A stretch of 64,000 nucleotides of DNA from Mesorhizobium sp. C432A (GCF_030323145.1 NZ_CP100470.1:1178001-1242000), one strand, 5' to 3'; shown: positions 1-9,206, counted from the stretch's first letter. Notes: generated by a model not told the origin, from the sequence alone. Translations and numbers: made by a program.

Positions 1-606
1 GCGACTTTGCTGCAGCATATCGTCGCCAGCCTCGGCCGCGTGTTCGCGGCGCTGCTCGCGGCCATCGTCATCGGCGTTCCGGTTGGGCTGGCTATCGGCA
101 TTTCGACGGTCGGGCGCGGCATCTTCGATCCCTTGCTCGAATTTTTGCGGCCGATCCCGCCGCTCGCCTATCTGCCGCTGGTCATCATCTGGTTCGGCAT
201 CGGCGAGCCGTCAAAGATCCTGGTGATCGCCATTGCCATGCTGGCGCCGGTGGCGCTGTCGACGGCCTCGGGCGTGCGCGGTGTCTCAAAGGAGCGCATC
301 GATGCGGCGCGTTCGCTTGGTGCGACGCAGCGCCAAGTGGTGCGCCATGTCATCCTGCCCAGCGCGCTGCCGTCGATCCTCACCGGCCTGCGCATCGCGC
401 TCGGCGCCGGCTGGTCGACGCTGGTTGCAGCCGAGCTGGTGGCGGCAACGCGCGGCCTCGGCTTCATGATCCAGTCGGCCGCCCAGTTCCTGGTCACCGA
501 TGTCGTGGTGATGGGAATAGTGGTGATCGCGACAATAGCCTTCGTGCTGGAATTCATCATCCGCCGAATCGAGCGTCAGCTGGTTCCGTGGGCGGGAAAG
601 GAATGA
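1..606 (+). CDS. tauC: Taurine-type ABC transporter permease (5' end missing)
   Basis: The reading frame is open from base 1, so the gene starts upstream; 201 codons remain. The protein is a polytopic inner-membrane permease of the BPD_transp_1 family. It carries the TauC landmarks RPIPPLAYLPLVIIWFGIGE, the EAA-loop region DAARSLGATQRQV...LPSALPSILTGLRI, and GWSTLVAAELVAATRGLGFM. These match E. coli TauC closely from memory, better than SsuC. It would form the membrane channel for taurine or related sulfonate uptake with a binding protein and ATPase presumably encoded upstream. The ssu genes a few hundred bases downstream also serve sulfonates, so the two blocks probably share a sulfur-starvation role (inference). 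Confidence 0.9.
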   Translation, partial: ATLLQHIVASLGRVFAALLAAIVIGVPVGLAIGISTVGRGIFDPLLEFLRPIPPLAYLPLVIIWFGIGEPSKILVIAIAMLAPVALSTASGVRGVSKERIDAARSLGATQRQVVRHVILPSALPSILTGLRIALGAGWSTLVAAELVAATRGLGFMIQSAAQFLVTDVVVMGIVVIATIAFVLEFIIRRIERQLVPWAGKE

Positions 607-686
607 CAACAAGTTCTGCCGGTTTGACCGGCTGCTTCCCTTCGCAGCACGGCGACCGCCGACCCCGGAACAGAAGGAGTGATGTC

Positions 687-869
687 ATGACCCAGTCCAC
701 CGCGGTGCTGTTCGCCCATCTCGGCAACTGGCTGCTCGCCTGGCGGGAGAACTCGTCGTCGCAGCCGCAGCCGAAATCGCCGGCCCCCGTGCAACTCGAC
801 GCCGAACGCGACCGCCTGCCGCCGCGCGACGAGGGATTTTACTGGGCCTGGCAGTATTGGTCGCAGTGA
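687..869 (+). CDS. Small hypothetical protein, 60 aa
   Basis: The ATG at 687 follows an AAGGAG ribosome site at about 674-679. The product has a hydrophobic N-terminal stretch (STAVLFAHLGNWLLAW), a Pro/Gln/Ser-rich middle and an acidic, aromatic C-terminus ending GFYWAWQYWSQ. It lies 80 bp after tauC on the same strand and could be its last operon member. I do not recognise the family. The good ribosome site and position support a real gene, but no function can be given. Confidence 0.5.
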   Translation: MTQSTAVLFAHLGNWLLAWRENSSSQPQPKSPAPVQLDAERDRLPPRDEGFYWAWQYWSQ

Positions 870-901
870 GGTGATGGAGATTAGCGCCAGCCTTCGCGAT
901 T

Positions 902-968
902 TCGTCATCCTAGGGCGAAGCAAGGAGCGAAGCGACGCGGCGCAGACCCTAGGATCCATGCCGAGACG
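902..968 (+). repeat. Left copy of inverted repeat flanking the GIY-YIG gene
   Basis: This is a segment of about 65 bp that recurs in inverted orientation at 1361-1428 with only one or two differences. Each copy contains an internal inverted repeat, TCCTAGGG...CCCTAGGA, around a purine-rich core, so it can also form its own hairpin. The two copies bracket the GIY-YIG gene. Confidence 0.85.
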
Positions 969-1005
969 CTGATGCTACGCTCCAGGGGAGCAACAAACCG
1001 GGCGC

Positions 1006-1293
1006 CTACCACCCGGTTCCGCGAAACAGCTCAAACCACTCCGGATTGGCCTTCTCTATCAGTTCGATCTTCCACTGTCTCGGCCATCGCTTCAGCGACT
1101 TCTCGCGTTGAATGGCATCGGTGATGTCGAAGAATTCCTCATACCAGACCAGCCGTTGAACACCATAGCGGCTGGTGAAGCCTGCGCCCTGGCCGGATTT
1201 GTGTTCAGGCATGCGGCGGGAGAGATCGTTGGTGACGCCGATGTAGATCGTGCCGCGTTTTTGGCTTGCAGTCATGTAGACGTCGCCGGTCAT
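1006..1293 (-). CDS. GIY-YIG nuclease family protein (UPF0213-like), 95 aa
   Basis: This is a single-domain GIY-YIG protein. The first strand reads GTIYIGV, followed by NDLSRRMPEHK with the conserved Arg, then a Tyr-rich middle (RLVWYEEF) and the REKSLKRWPRQWK helix with the candidate catalytic Glu. The length fits the small stand-alone family common in rhizobia. The gene is isolated and points against the sulfonate genes. It sits inside two inverted copies of a repeat of about 65 bp (902-968 and 1361-1428), the layout expected of a small mobile or selfish cassette. The fold is clear. The target, and whether it acts on DNA or in repair, are unknown. Confidence 0.85.
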   Translation of the reverse strand: MTGDVYMTASQKRGTIYIGVTNDLSRRMPEHKSGQGAGFTSRYGVQRLVWYEEFFDITDAIQREKSLKRWPRQWKIELIEKANPEWFELFRGTGW

Positions 1294-1360
1294 GGTTTCA
1301 GGGTATCGAGCCTCGGTTCGCGCACAAGCGACATTCTGATCCGTTCCACTCTACGGCAAA

Positions 1361-1428
1361 CGTCACGGCATGGATCCCTAGGGTCTGCGCCGCGTCGCTT
1401 CGCTCCTTGCTTCGCCCTAGGATGACGA
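1361..1428 (-). repeat. Right copy of inverted repeat flanking the GIY-YIG gene
   Basis: Inverted partner of 902-968. Homology begins at the outer TCGTCATCC end and runs through the CCTAGGG...CCCTAGG hairpin to CCATGCCG, with one extra G. No convincing target duplication is visible outside the pair. Confidence 0.85.
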
Positions 1429-1577
1429 GTGCTGGGATCTGAAGAAAATATTTCCACGTCAAGCAGCCAACTCGCAAAATCGTTTCTCTACTAAATTTAT
1501 AGACCTACCTAGCCTTGTCTCTCATCCACGGCAGGGAGCCCTTCCCGGCGCCGGTTCGCAGCGAAGGAAGAGGGATC

Positions 1578-2531
1578 ATGTTCAGCCTGACCAGACGCGT
1601 TTTCGGCCTTGGCCTTTTGGCGGCGGGCATTGCTGCCTCGCTCAGTGCCTCGGCGCAAGAGTTGAAGCAGCTCAACATCGGCTATCAGAAGACCGGCCTG
1701 CCGGTCATCGCCCGGCAGCAGCAGGTGATCGAGAAGGCGCTGAGCGACAAGGGTGTCGCGGTGAAATGGGTCGAATTCACCGCCGGCCCGCCGTTGGTCG
1801 AGGCGCTCAATGTCGGCGCCATCGATGTCGGCTGGACCGGCGACGCACCGCCAATCTTCGGCCAGTCGGCCGGCGCCAACATCGTCTATGCGGCGGCACT
1901 GCCGGCCAATGGCGACGGCGAAGCGATCTTCGTCAAGCCGGCATCGCCGATCCAGTCGCTCGCCGGCCTCAAGGGAAAGCGCATCGGCGTCGGCAAAGGC
2001 ACCAGCGCGCACAATCTGCTGGTCGCGGCGCTCGAAAAAGCAAACATCCCCTTCGACCAGATCACCCCGGTCTATCTCAGCCCGGCCGATGCCGCGGCGG
2101 CTTTCGCCAGCGACCAGATCGATGCTTGGGCGGTCTGGGACCCGTTCTACGCCATCGCCGAGACGCGCTACCAGCCGCGCGTGCTGGCGCGCTCCAGCGA
2201 GGTGCTGAAGGTGAACACCTATTTCCTCGCCAACAAGGATTTTGCCAAGGCGCATCCGGAGACGATCACCACGACGATAGCGGCGCTCGGCGTGGCGGCG
2301 AAATGGGCGGACCAGAATCGCGACAAGGTCGCCGCCGCCCTGCATGAGGTGACCGGCGTGCCGCTCGACGCGCAGACCATCGCCGCCAATCGCACCAAAT
2401 TCGGCATCTTCCCGATCACCGACGAGATCATCGCCGGCCAGCAGGCGACCGCCGATCGCTTCTACAAGCTCAAACTGATCCCGAATGCGGTGCGCATCTC
2501 CGACGCCGTGTGGACCGCACCGGGCAATTGA
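1578..2531 (+). CDS. ssuA: Aliphatic sulfonate ABC transporter substrate-binding protein
   Basis: The ATG at 1578 is preceded by a GGAAGAGGG ribosome site, and the product has 317 residues. The N-terminus ([26 protein letters not shown]) is a signal peptide with a twin-arginine-like start, so the protein is periplasmic. The mature part has SsuA/TauA-family landmarks: [49 protein letters not shown] and [11 protein letters not shown]. It should capture alkanesulfonates for SsuC/SsuB. A strong terminator directly after the stop separates it from ssuDCB, so it can be made in excess of the membrane parts. Confidence 0.93.
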   Translation: MFSLTRRVFGLGLLAAGIAASLSASAQELKQLNIGYQKTGLPVIARQQQVIEKALSDKGVAVKWVEFTAGPPLVEALNVGAIDVGWTGDAPPIFGQSAGANIVYAAALPANGDGEAIFVKPASPIQSLAGLKGKRIGVGKGTSAHNLLVAALEKANIPFDQITPVYLSPADAAAAFASDQIDAWAVWDPFYAIAETRYQPRVLARSSEVLKVNTYFLANKDFAKAHPETITTTIAALGVAAKWADQNRDKVAAALHEVTGVPLDAQTIAANRTKFGIFPITDEIIAGQQATADRFYKLKLIPNAVRISDAVWTAPGN

Positions 2532-2543
2532 ACTTTCACGTGC

Positions 2544-2575
2544 GGCGCCGGGCGGAAAACGCCCGGCGCCTTTTT
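2544..2575 (+). terminator. Strong intrinsic terminator between ssuA and ssuD
   Basis: Perfect 11 bp GC stem (2544-2554 pairing with 2560-2570), GAAAA loop and a run of five T. It begins 12 bp after the ssuA stop and lies 27 bp before the ssuD start. It probably lowers read-through into ssuDCB. Confidence 0.85.
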
Positions 2576-2601
2576 GCCGTTTCCGCTTCAGGGATTTCGC
2601 C

Positions 2602-3771
2602 ATGACCGCTCCAGCCAATCCGCAAGCCAGCCCGCTCGATTTCTTCTGGTTCATTCCAACGCATGGCGACGGCTCCTATCTCGGCTCCGAACAGCAGCAG
2701 CGGCCGCCGGAGTTCGCTTCCTTCAAGGAGATCGCACAGGCCGTCGACCGGCTCGGCTTTCCCGGCGTGCTTTTGCCGACCGGGCAGAATTGCGAGGATT
2801 CCTGGATCACCGCCTCCGGCCTTGCAGCGCTGACAGAAAAGCTAAAATTCCTGGTGGCGCTACGGCCCGGCGTGACGTTGCCGACCTTCGCGGCGCGCCA
2901 GACGGCGGCGCTCGACCGGCTGAGCAATGGCCGCCTGCTGCTCAATGTCGTGGTCGGCGGCAACCCGACCGAGCTTGCCGGCGATGGCGTGTTCCTGCCG
3001 CATGATGAGCGCTATGCGCAAGCGCAAGAGTTCCTGACCATCTGGCGCGCGCTGGTGTCGGGCGAGAGCGTCAACTTCAACGGCAAATATTACCGCGTCG
3101 ACAATGGCCGCCTTGACCTTCTGCCGCAACAGGAGCGGCCGCCGCTCTATTTCGGCGGCTCGTCCGATGCCGGCCAGGAGCTCGCCGCCGATCTCGTCGA
3201 TATGTACCTGACCTGGGGCGAGCCGCCGGCGCAGGTGGCGGAAAAACTCAGCGCGGCGCGCAAAAAGGCTGAACGGCGCGGCCGCAAACTGCGTTTCGGC
3301 ATCAGGCTTCATTTCATCGTGCGCGAGACCGAGGAAGAGGCCTGGCGCGCCGCCGACCGGCTGATCAGCCACGTCACCGATGCCCAGATCGAAAATGCCC
3401 AGGCCCGCTTCACCAGGGAGATGGACTCTGTGGGACAGCGGCGCATGGCCGAACTGCATGGCGGCCGCCGCGACAGGCTGGTGGTTTCGCCCAATCTGTG
3501 GGCCGGCGTCGGCCTGGTGCGCGGCGGCGCCGGCACAGCTTTGGTCGGCTCGCCCGAGCAGATCGTCGAGCGCATCCGCGAGTATCAGGCGATCGGCATC
3601 GACACCATCATCGGCTCCGGCTACCCGCATCTCGAGGAAGCCTACCGCGTCGCCGAGCTTCTGTTCCCGCGTCTCGGCCTGGGCACCAGGCGGGCACGGG
3701 CGCATGAGAACATCGCCAATGAATTCGCCGTCGGCTTCCACGGCGCCAACCGCCTTCAGGCGTCGTCATGA
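2602..3771 (+). CDS. ssuD: FMNH2-dependent alkanesulfonate monooxygenase
   Basis: 389 residues, against about 381 in E. coli. SsuD uses FMNH2 and O2 to split C1-C14 alkanesulfonates into an aldehyde and sulfite. Recognisable stretches are [25 protein letters not shown] with the conserved Cys, [37 protein letters not shown] and [14 protein letters not shown]. This is a bacterial luciferase-like TIM barrel acting in the cytosol. No flavin reductase (ssuE) is seen nearby, so FMNH2 must come from elsewhere. The start at 2602 lies just after the terminator. The 3' end overlaps ssuC by 4 bp (ATGA), showing translational coupling. Confidence 0.96.
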   Translation: MTAPANPQASPLDFFWFIPTHGDGSYLGSEQQQRPPEFASFKEIAQAVDRLGFPGVLLPTGQNCEDSWITASGLAALTEKLKFLVALRPGVTLPTFAARQTAALDRLSNGRLLLNVVVGGNPTELAGDGVFLPHDERYAQAQEFLTIWRALVSGESVNFNGKYYRVDNGRLDLLPQQERPPLYFGGSSDAGQELAADLVDMYLTWGEPPAQVAEKLSAARKKAERRGRKLRFGIRLHFIVRETEEEAWRAADRLISHVTDAQIENAQARFTREMDSVGQRRMAELHGGRRDRLVVSPNLWAGVGLVRGGAGTALVGSPEQIVERIREYQAIGIDTIIGSGYPHLEEAYRVAELLFPRLGLGTRRARAHENIANEFAVGFHGANRLQASS

Positions 3772-4544
3772 GCCTGGCTCAACGGGTCAAACAGAACGGC
3801 ATCGGCTGGCTGCTGCCGGCGTTGGTCATAATTGGCTGGGAAGCCGCCAGCCGCGCCGGCGTGATGCCGGCCAATGTACTGCCGGCGCCGAGCGCGGTGG
3901 CCGAGGCCTTCTGGCGGCTGACGCTGTCGGGCGAGCTGATACAGAACATCGGCGTCAGCACGCTGCGCGCGCTGGCCGGCTTTGCCATCGGCGGCTCGAT
4001 CGGCTTTGCACTCGGCCTTGCCAACGGGCTGTCGGCGCTCAGCCGCGGCCTGACCGACACGACGCTGCAGATGATCCGCAACATCCCGCATCTGGCGCTG
4101 ATCCCGCTGGTCATCCTGTGGTTCGGCATCGACGAGGAAGCAAAACTGTTCCTGGTGGCGCTCGGCGTGTTCTTCCCGATCTACGTCAACACGCTGCTCG
4201 GCATCCAGAGCGTCGACCCGCATCTGGTCGAGATGGGCCGGGTCTACGGCATGGACCGCCGCGCGTTGTTTTTTCAGGTGATCCTGCCCGGCGCGCTGCC
4301 GGCGATCTTCGTCGGCCTGCGCTATGCGCTGGGCATCATGTGGCTGACGCTGATCGTTGCCGAAACCATCTCGGCCAGTTCCGGCCTCGGCTACATGGCC
4401 ATGCAGGCACGCGAATTCCTGCTGATCGATGTGGTCGTGCTGTCGATCCTGATCTATGCGCTGCTCGGCAAGCTTGCCGACAGCTTCGCCCGCCTGCTCG
4501 AGCGGCTGTCGCTCGGCTGGCATCCCGCCTTCCAGAACGCCTGA
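3768..4544 (+). CDS. ssuC: Aliphatic sulfonate ABC transporter permease
   Basis: 258-residue inner-membrane permease of the BPD_transp_1 family with about six hydrophobic segments. It has [14 protein letters not shown] near the N-terminus, then [24 protein letters not shown] and an EAA loop [25 protein letters not shown], the SsuC pattern. The start codon overlaps the ssuD stop (ATGA). It should pair with SsuA (1578) and SsuB (4552). It is related to but distinct from the TauC-type permease at the left edge. Confidence 0.95.
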   Translation: MSLAQRVKQNGIGWLLPALVIIGWEAASRAGVMPANVLPAPSAVAEAFWRLTLSGELIQNIGVSTLRALAGFAIGGSIGFALGLANGLSALSRGLTDTTLQMIRNIPHLALIPLVILWFGIDEEAKLFLVALGVFFPIYVNTLLGIQSVDPHLVEMGRVYGMDRRALFFQVILPGALPAIFVGLRYALGIMWLTLIVAETISASSGLGYMAMQAREFLLIDVVVLSILIYALLGKLADSFARLLERLSLGWHPAFQNA

Positions 4545-4551
4545 GGGTTCG

Positions 4552-5355
4552 ATGCCAACCGCCAGCCTGACCGCCATCCGTTCCTTCGTCGCCGCGCCGG
4601 AACCGTCACGGCCGGAGGAGGCCGTCGAAAGGCAGCGCGCCTTTGCCTTCAAGGGCGTGGAAAAGCGCTTTGGCGACAAGGTCGTGCTCGACGGCATCGA
4701 TCTCGACGTGCCGGTCGGGCAGTTCGTTGCCGTCATCGGCAAGAGCGGCTGCGGCAAGAGCACGCTTTTGCGGCTGCTGGCCGGGCTCGACCGGCCGACG
4801 GCAGGATCGCTGACATTCGGGCCGGAAGCCAAGGCCGGCGCTGGCGAAGAGAGCCGCTTCATGTTCCAGGAGCCGCGGCTGTTGCCCTGGGCCAGCGTGG
4901 TGAAAAACGTCGAGGTCGGGCTGACCGGGCTTGCCACCGGTGCGGAAGCCAGGCGGCGCGCGCTCGCCATCCTGGGTGAAGTCGGCCTCGCCGACCGCGC
5001 CGACGAATGGCCCTCGGTGCTGTCGGGCGGCCAGAAGCAGCGCGTGGCGCTGGCGCGCGCCCTGATCGGCCAGCCTCGGATCCTGGCGCTCGACGAGCCG
5101 CTCGGCGCGCTCGATGCGCTGACCCGCATCGAAATGCAGCAGCTTCTGGAACGCATCTGGCTGGAGCAAAAATTCACCGCCGTGCTGGTCACGCATGACG
5201 TCGCCGAGGCGGTTGCGCTCGCCGACCGGGTGGTGGTGATCGACGAGGGCCGCATCGCGCTCGATCTCGACGTGTCGGTGGCGCGGCCGCGCCGGCGTGG
5301 TTCCGTCGAGCTTGCCAGGCTGGAGGGCAGGATTCTGGATCAGCTGTTCGGGTAG
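4552..5355 (+). CDS. ssuB: Aliphatic sulfonate ABC transporter ATP-binding protein
   Basis: 267 residues from the ATG at 4552, 7 bp after the ssuC stop. Walker A is GKSGCGKST (residues 63-71), the Q-loop is [11 protein letters not shown], the signature is LSGGQKQR, Walker B is [13 protein letters not shown] and the switch His is in [15 protein letters not shown] after the Q is typical of the nitrate/sulfonate/taurine ATPases. The N-terminus carries about 30 extra residues of low complexity. It energises SsuC. Confidence 0.95.
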   Translation: MPTASLTAIRSFVAAPEPSRPEEAVERQRAFAFKGVEKRFGDKVVLDGIDLDVPVGQFVAVIGKSGCGKSTLLRLLAGLDRPTAGSLTFGPEAKAGAGEESRFMFQEPRLLPWASVVKNVEVGLTGLATGAEARRRALAILGEVGLADRADEWPSVLSGGQKQRVALARALIGQPRILALDEPLGALDALTRIEMQQLLERIWLEQKFTAVLVTHDVAEAVALADRVVVIDEGRIALDLDVSVARPRRRGSVELARLEGRILDQLFG

Positions 5356-5376
5356 TGCTGTCGCGGGCAGGGCATT

Positions 5377-5393
5377 CTATCCGAACCGGATAG
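5377..5393. other. Short perfect palindrome after ssuB
   Basis: CTATCCG-AAC-CGGATAG, 21 bp after the ssuB stop. It has no T tract, so it is a weak terminator candidate; an operator or RNA-stabilising stem is also possible. Confidence 0.4.
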
Positions 5394-5481
5394 ATAGGTA
5401 ACAGAATGGACCGGCAATATGGGGTGGCTGTTTTCTTGCTCGCCGGGTTGGCTCTGTTTGCGACTGCGGGTTTGACCAGCG

Positions 5482-5644
5482 CCTTCCCCCACTCCGTCAC
5501 CGCTTCGCGGCGCCACCTCTCCCCCCTCCGGAGGGAGAGGAAGGGAGCCAGCCCGCATAAGTTCGCGCCCTTGCATAGGCTCGCGCCTTTCCTCTCCCCC
5601 GTCGATCGGGGGAGAGGTGTCGAGCGAAGCTCGACGGAGTGGGA
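5482..5644. repeat. Composite palindromic repeat, family C (copy 1)
   Basis: Two inverted arms, CCCCCACTCCGTC... and ...GACGGAGTGGG, enclose hairpins of the type CCTCTCCC...GGGAGAGG. Related copies lie at 31374-31567 and, in short form, at 47610-47656. It fills most of the gap between ssuB and the small membrane protein gene. Confidence 0.8.
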
Positions 5645-5676
5645 GTCGATCTGTGGCGGTCGACTTTCGTCGCAAC

Positions 5677-5862
5677 TCACCCCCGCGAACGGCTCGCCCA
5701 TACCAGCCCGGCGAAACCGACCAGCATGGTCACGATACCGATATAGAGCCATTGCGACTGGCCGGTCATGAAGCTGCCGCCGACCACGCCAATGCCTTGC
5801 AGCGACCACAGCGCGCCGATGGCCAGTACGATCAGAGCCAGCAGATATTTGAACAGTCTCAT
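5677..5862 (-). CDS. Small membrane protein, 61 aa
   Basis: Starts MRLFKYLLALIVLAIGALWSLQG, a first transmembrane helix, followed by a Gly-rich turn and a second helix (WLYIGIVTMLVGFAGLVW), ending in RSRG. It should be a two-helix inner-membrane protein. A purine-rich AAAGGGA lies a few bases before the ATG. I recall similar short proteins in rhizobia but no function. Confidence 0.65.
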   Translation of the reverse strand: MRLFKYLLALIVLAIGALWSLQGIGVVGGSFMTGQSQWLYIGIVTMLVGFAGLVWASRSRG

Positions 5863-6172
5863 CGTTGGAATCCCTTTTCAAAGTCGATCGTCAACTGCGC
5901 CATGACCGTGATGACAGAGCGAAAGGACGGCGCCCAATCGCGCTCTCTTCTACTTGTACTATAACGTCCTGCCTTGCTCACGGAATCTGTGAAACAGCTC
6001 GCAATATCGCCGGCGATACGGCCGCGCCACACGAAAGATGCCTGACAAACTGTTTCCCAGCGACTCCAAACGTGTGCCGGTGCCACGGAACTGCCCGATG
6101 CTTGCCGCATTTCCCGCCTTATTCGGCACTTAACGGCTGGGGTCTGTCGAAAACGGAGCCAATCCCCCCAAC
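5863..6172. other. 310 bp without a supported gene
   Basis: Region between two divergent genes (5862 minus and 6173 plus). Open frames here are short, lack ribosome sites and show no family features. It presumably holds both promoters; I could not place either with confidence. Confidence 0.4.
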
Positions 6173-6532
6173 ATGAAGAAAACAAACCAGACCGCGCTTG
6201 TCGCGGTAACGATCGCGGCTGGCCTAATGGTCGGTGCATCCGCCTCCTCCGCCGCTGGCCAGTGCGGCCGCGCCTCCTGGTACGCACTGCATTCCAGGAC
6301 CGCCAATGGCGAACGCATGAACCCGTCGGCGCTGACCGCCGCGCACCGCAGCCTGCCTTTCGGCACCAAGTTGAAAGTGACCAACCAGAATAATGGCCGC
6401 AGCGTCATCGTGCGCATCAACGACCGCGGCCCGTTCATCAAAGGGCGCGTGCTCGATCTGTCCAAGGGCGCCGCCGGCCAACTCGGCTTCATCGGCTCGG
6501 GCCATACCTCGGTGTGCATGGCGCGCGTCTAG
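6173..6532 (+). CDS. RlpA-like double-psi beta-barrel protein
   Basis: 119 residues with an N-terminal signal peptide ([23 protein letters not shown]), then one RlpA/DPBB domain. It begins [19 protein letters not shown] and includes [22 protein letters not shown] with the catalytic-type Asp, and [11 protein letters not shown]. It is periplasmic or septal. RlpA proteins cleave glycan strands lacking stem peptides or bind them. There is no SPOR domain and no lipobox, so this is the minimal form, and enzymatic activity is not certain. Confidence 0.88.
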   Translation: MKKTNQTALVAVTIAAGLMVGASASSAAGQCGRASWYALHSRTANGERMNPSALTAAHRSLPFGTKLKVTNQNNGRSVIVRINDRGPFIKGRVLDLSKGAAGQLGFIGSGHTSVCMARV

Positions 6533-6783
6533 ATCTGTCCAAGTCCGGCCCGATCGGGCCGGACGCATCCTGCCCCGTTGTCCAACAGCCTTGCATTTTG
6601 CAGTGCACATTCAGCCGGCTCCAGCCGCCCACGCGGTTTCTCAAGGCCTTGGACGAAAGACTGGCATATGTCACGCCACGTGACGTATTGCATCGCAGCA
6701 ATATCTTGTTAACCTCCGCGCGAGACATTCAAGGCTCGGCGCTGTCCGTCGTCCCTTCGGTCACGGCAGCTGCGGAGTACCTG

Positions 6784-8061
6784 ATGTTCTACCAGCTCTA
6801 CGAAATGAACCATGCCGCCCTGCAGCCCGCGCGGCTTTATGCCGATGCAGTGCGGCTGTTCTACACCAACCCGCTCAATCCGTTTTCGCATACGCCGTGG
6901 GGCCGCTCGGTCGCTGCCACCGCCGAACTGTTCGAGCGCACGACGCGCCGCTACAGCAAGCCGCATTTCGGCCTGAGCAAGACCGTGGTCGACTGGAAAA
7001 GCGTCGAGGTCAGCGAAAAGACGGTGTGGTCGCGGCCGTTCTGCAATCTCACCCGCTTCGAGCGGTCGGTGCCCGCCGGGCGCAAGGCCGACCCCAAGCT
7101 TCTCATCGTGGCGCCGATGTCGGGCCATTATGCGACGCTGCTGCGCGGCACGGTCGAGGCGATGCTGCCCTATGCCGACGTGCACATCACCGACTGGGTC
7201 GATGCCCGCATGGTGCCGGTGACCGACGGCCATTTCGACCTCGACGATTATATCGACTACATCATCGACATGCTGCATGCGCTGGGGCCGGACACCCATG
7301 TGATGGCGGTGTGCCAGCCTTCGGTGCCGGTGCTGGCGGCGGTGGCGCTGATGGAAAAGCGCGGCGATCCCTTCGTGCCCTCGACCATGACGTTGATGGG
7401 CGGGCCGATCGACACCCGCCGCAATCCGACCGCGGTCAATCTTCTGGCCAAGGAAAAGGGCATCGACTGGTTCCGCGACAACGTCATCATGCACGCGCCC
7501 TGGCCGGTGCCGGGCTTCGGCCGCGAAGTCTATCCGGGCTTCCTGCAGTTGTCGGGCTTCATGAGCATGAACCTCGACCGGCACATCACCGCCCACAAGG
7601 ACTTCTTCATGCACCTGGTCAAGCATGACGGCGACAATGCCGAGAAGCACCGCGATTTCTACGACGAATATCTGGCGGTGATGGACCTGACGGCGGAATT
7701 CTATCTGCAGACCGTCGACACGGTGTTCGTGCGCCATGCGCTGCCCAAGGGCGAGATGACGCATCGCGGCGAGGTGGTCGACACCAAGGCGATCCGCAAT
7801 GTCGCGCTGTTCACGGTCGAAGGCGAGAACGACGACATTTCCGGTCTCGGCCAGACCCAGGCCGCCCACGATCTCTGCCCCAACATCCCGGCTGACCGGC
7901 ATGCGCATTACATGCAGCCGGCCGTCGGCCATTACGGCGTCTTCAACGGGTCGCGATTCCGCTCGGAAATCGTGCCGCGCATCGTCGATTTCATCACCAG
8001 CTACGGCCGCCAAACACGCGTAGCGGTGAAACCCAAGCTGGTCCGCTCCGCCAAAGGCTGA
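6784..8061 (+). CDS. phaZ: Intracellular polyhydroxyalkanoate depolymerase
   Basis: 425 residues starting MFYQLYEMNHAALQPARLYA, the characteristic N-terminus of the intracellular PHB depolymerase family, hence the choice of the ATG at 6784. An alpha/beta-hydrolase core follows: LLIVAPMSGHYATLLRG, then VMAVCQPSVPVLAA with a Cys where the nucleophile is expected. Further on are LFTVEGENDDISG (acid) and QPAVGHYGVF (His). It mobilises stored polyhydroxybutyrate from cytosolic granules. No phaC or phasin gene lies beside it. Confidence 0.93.
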   Translation: MFYQLYEMNHAALQPARLYADAVRLFYTNPLNPFSHTPWGRSVAATAELFERTTRRYSKPHFGLSKTVVDWKSVEVSEKTVWSRPFCNLTRFERSVPAGRKADPKLLIVAPMSGHYATLLRGTVEAMLPYADVHITDWVDARMVPVTDGHFDLDDYIDYIIDMLHALGPDTHVMAVCQPSVPVLAAVALMEKRGDPFVPSTMTLMGGPIDTRRNPTAVNLLAKEKGIDWFRDNVIMHAPWPVPGFGREVYPGFLQLSGFMSMNLDRHITAHKDFFMHLVKHDGDNAEKHRDFYDEYLAVMDLTAEFYLQTVDTVFVRHALPKGEMTHRGEVVDTKAIRNVALFTVEGENDDISGLGQTQAAHDLCPNIPADRHAHYMQPAVGHYGVFNGSRFRSEIVPRIVDFITSYGRQTRVAVKPKLVRSAKG

Positions 8062-8194
8062 GGCTCGATCCGGCTGCAGCGTGCATTGCCCGCAAAAGCG
8101 GGGCGATTTTGCGCGCCACAGGCGTTCTGTTGCACAATAGACGCTGTTGGGCGGGCGCGGGTAACCATGCCGAAGAATCTGGCTCCCCCGATAA

Positions 8195-8223
8195 TTGACA
8201 CGGAGTGTAAATCCCCTTTAACC
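8195..8223 (+). promoter_or_regulatory. Candidate sigma70-type promoter
   Basis: TTGACA at 8195-8200, a 17 bp spacer and TTTAAC at 8218-8223, about 30 bp before the start codon at 8254. Assigned by eye only. Confidence 0.4.
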
Positions 8224-8253
8224 TTTCGTTAAGAACAAGGGCGAACGGGGACA

Positions 8254-8871
8254 ATGACTTCCTCACCGATGGCACGGACGCTGCGCTTGTGGGCGGCAGC
8301 AGGGCTGGCGATCTCTGTGTGCTGGGCAGTGCCGGCACTTGCAGGCGGCGCCATGGCGACGGGCGGCATGACCTCGCAGCCGATCGGCCACTATGATTTC
8401 TGTAAAACCCAGCCCGGCGAATGCTCGATCCGGCCGAGCAACCTCAACCCCGCCGCGATGACCGACGCCTTCATGCGCAAGCTGATCAACGTGACGTCAA
8501 GGGTCAACGCCGCCGTCAAGCCGATGAGCGACTACGACATCTATGGCAAGGACGAGGTCTGGGCCTATCCCGACAAGGGCGTCGGCGATTGCGAAGACTA
8601 TGTGCTGGAAAAGCGCCGCCAGCTCTCGCGCTCTGGCGTGTCGCTGGCCGATCTCTTGATCACCGTCGTGCGCAAGCCGGACGGCGAAGGCCATGCCGTG
8701 CTGACCGTGCGCACCGACAAGGGCGACTACGTCCTCGACAATCTGACCGACAAGGTGAAGATCTGGGACGCCACCGGCTATCGCTTCCTCAAGCGGCAGG
8801 CCATCGACAACACCGGCCGCTGGGTCTCGATCCGCGGCGGCCAGCAGGTACTGGTCGGCGCGGTTCAGTAA
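8254..8871 (+). CDS. Transglutaminase-like cysteine proteinase (BTLCP family)
   Basis: 205 residues with a signal peptide (about residues 8-30, ending ALAGG). The BTLCP/DUF920 catalytic triad is visible as Cys113 in GVGDCEDY, His147 in GEGHAVLTV and Asp162 in VLDNLTD. The WAYPDKG segment before the Cys is also typical. Members are periplasmic or secreted. One relative, LapG, cleaves an adhesin, but no lapD-like gene is present here, so the substrate is unknown. Confidence 0.9.
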   Translation: MTSSPMARTLRLWAAAGLAISVCWAVPALAGGAMATGGMTSQPIGHYDFCKTQPGECSIRPSNLNPAAMTDAFMRKLINVTSRVNAAVKPMSDYDIYGKDEVWAYPDKGVGDCEDYVLEKRRQLSRSGVSLADLLITVVRKPDGEGHAVLTVRTDKGDYVLDNLTDKVKIWDATGYRFLKRQAIDNTGRWVSIRGGQQVLVGAVQ

Positions 8872-8957
8872 ATAAGGACGATGCATGTGAGCGCGTCGCT
8901 GCGAACAGCTTCGTCGGAAGCCCGCGGCTAATAACTTTCACGAGATAACCGCAAGTC

Positions 8958-9093
8958 GGCGCTGCCCCTCATTGCCCTGCCGGGCATTTCTCCCCGTATA
9001 TGACGGGGAGAAAGATGCTGCCATCGGTGATTTCGCCAATCGTCAACGTTGCAAAATAGTCGCCGGCAGGCGGATGAGGGCAGCGCTGCCCTC
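8958..9093. repeat. Composite palindromic repeat, family A-like (copy 1)
   Basis: Outer inverted arms GGCGCTGCCCCTCAT / ATGAGGGCAGCGC, an inner TTCTCCCCGT...ACGGGGAGAA hairpin and a core reading TTTCGCCAAT...AACGTTGCA, which recurs in the copies at 13683 and 35494. It occupies the gap between the BTLCP gene and the next small gene. Confidence 0.8.
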
Positions 9094-9206
9094 GAAATCT
9101 TATCTCTCGAAACGCCTCCTCAAAAAATTTCGCTACCTGCGTGAACCAAACCGTCTCCAGCGGCGACACACAGCCGTAAACAGAAACCCAACCATGGAGA
9201 CTTCAA

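Noticed and set aside
2860..3741. Long open frame of 293 codons opposite ssuD
   Set aside because: Mirror frame of a well-supported gene in GC-rich DNA; no ribosome site and no family features.
3756..5255. Open frame of 499 codons antisense to ssuC and ssuB
   Set aside because: Low-complexity Ser/Arg/Ala-rich translation typical of antisense GC3-rich frames.
5482..5644. Reading the GC-rich palindromes as simple rho-independent terminators
   Set aside because: Most copies lack T runs, lie also upstream of genes and even within one, and have paired arms with a conserved core, so they form a separate repeat class.
6709..8013. Open frame of 434 codons antisense to phaZ
   Set aside because: His/Arg-rich shadow of the depolymerase gene; the sense frame is a clear family match.
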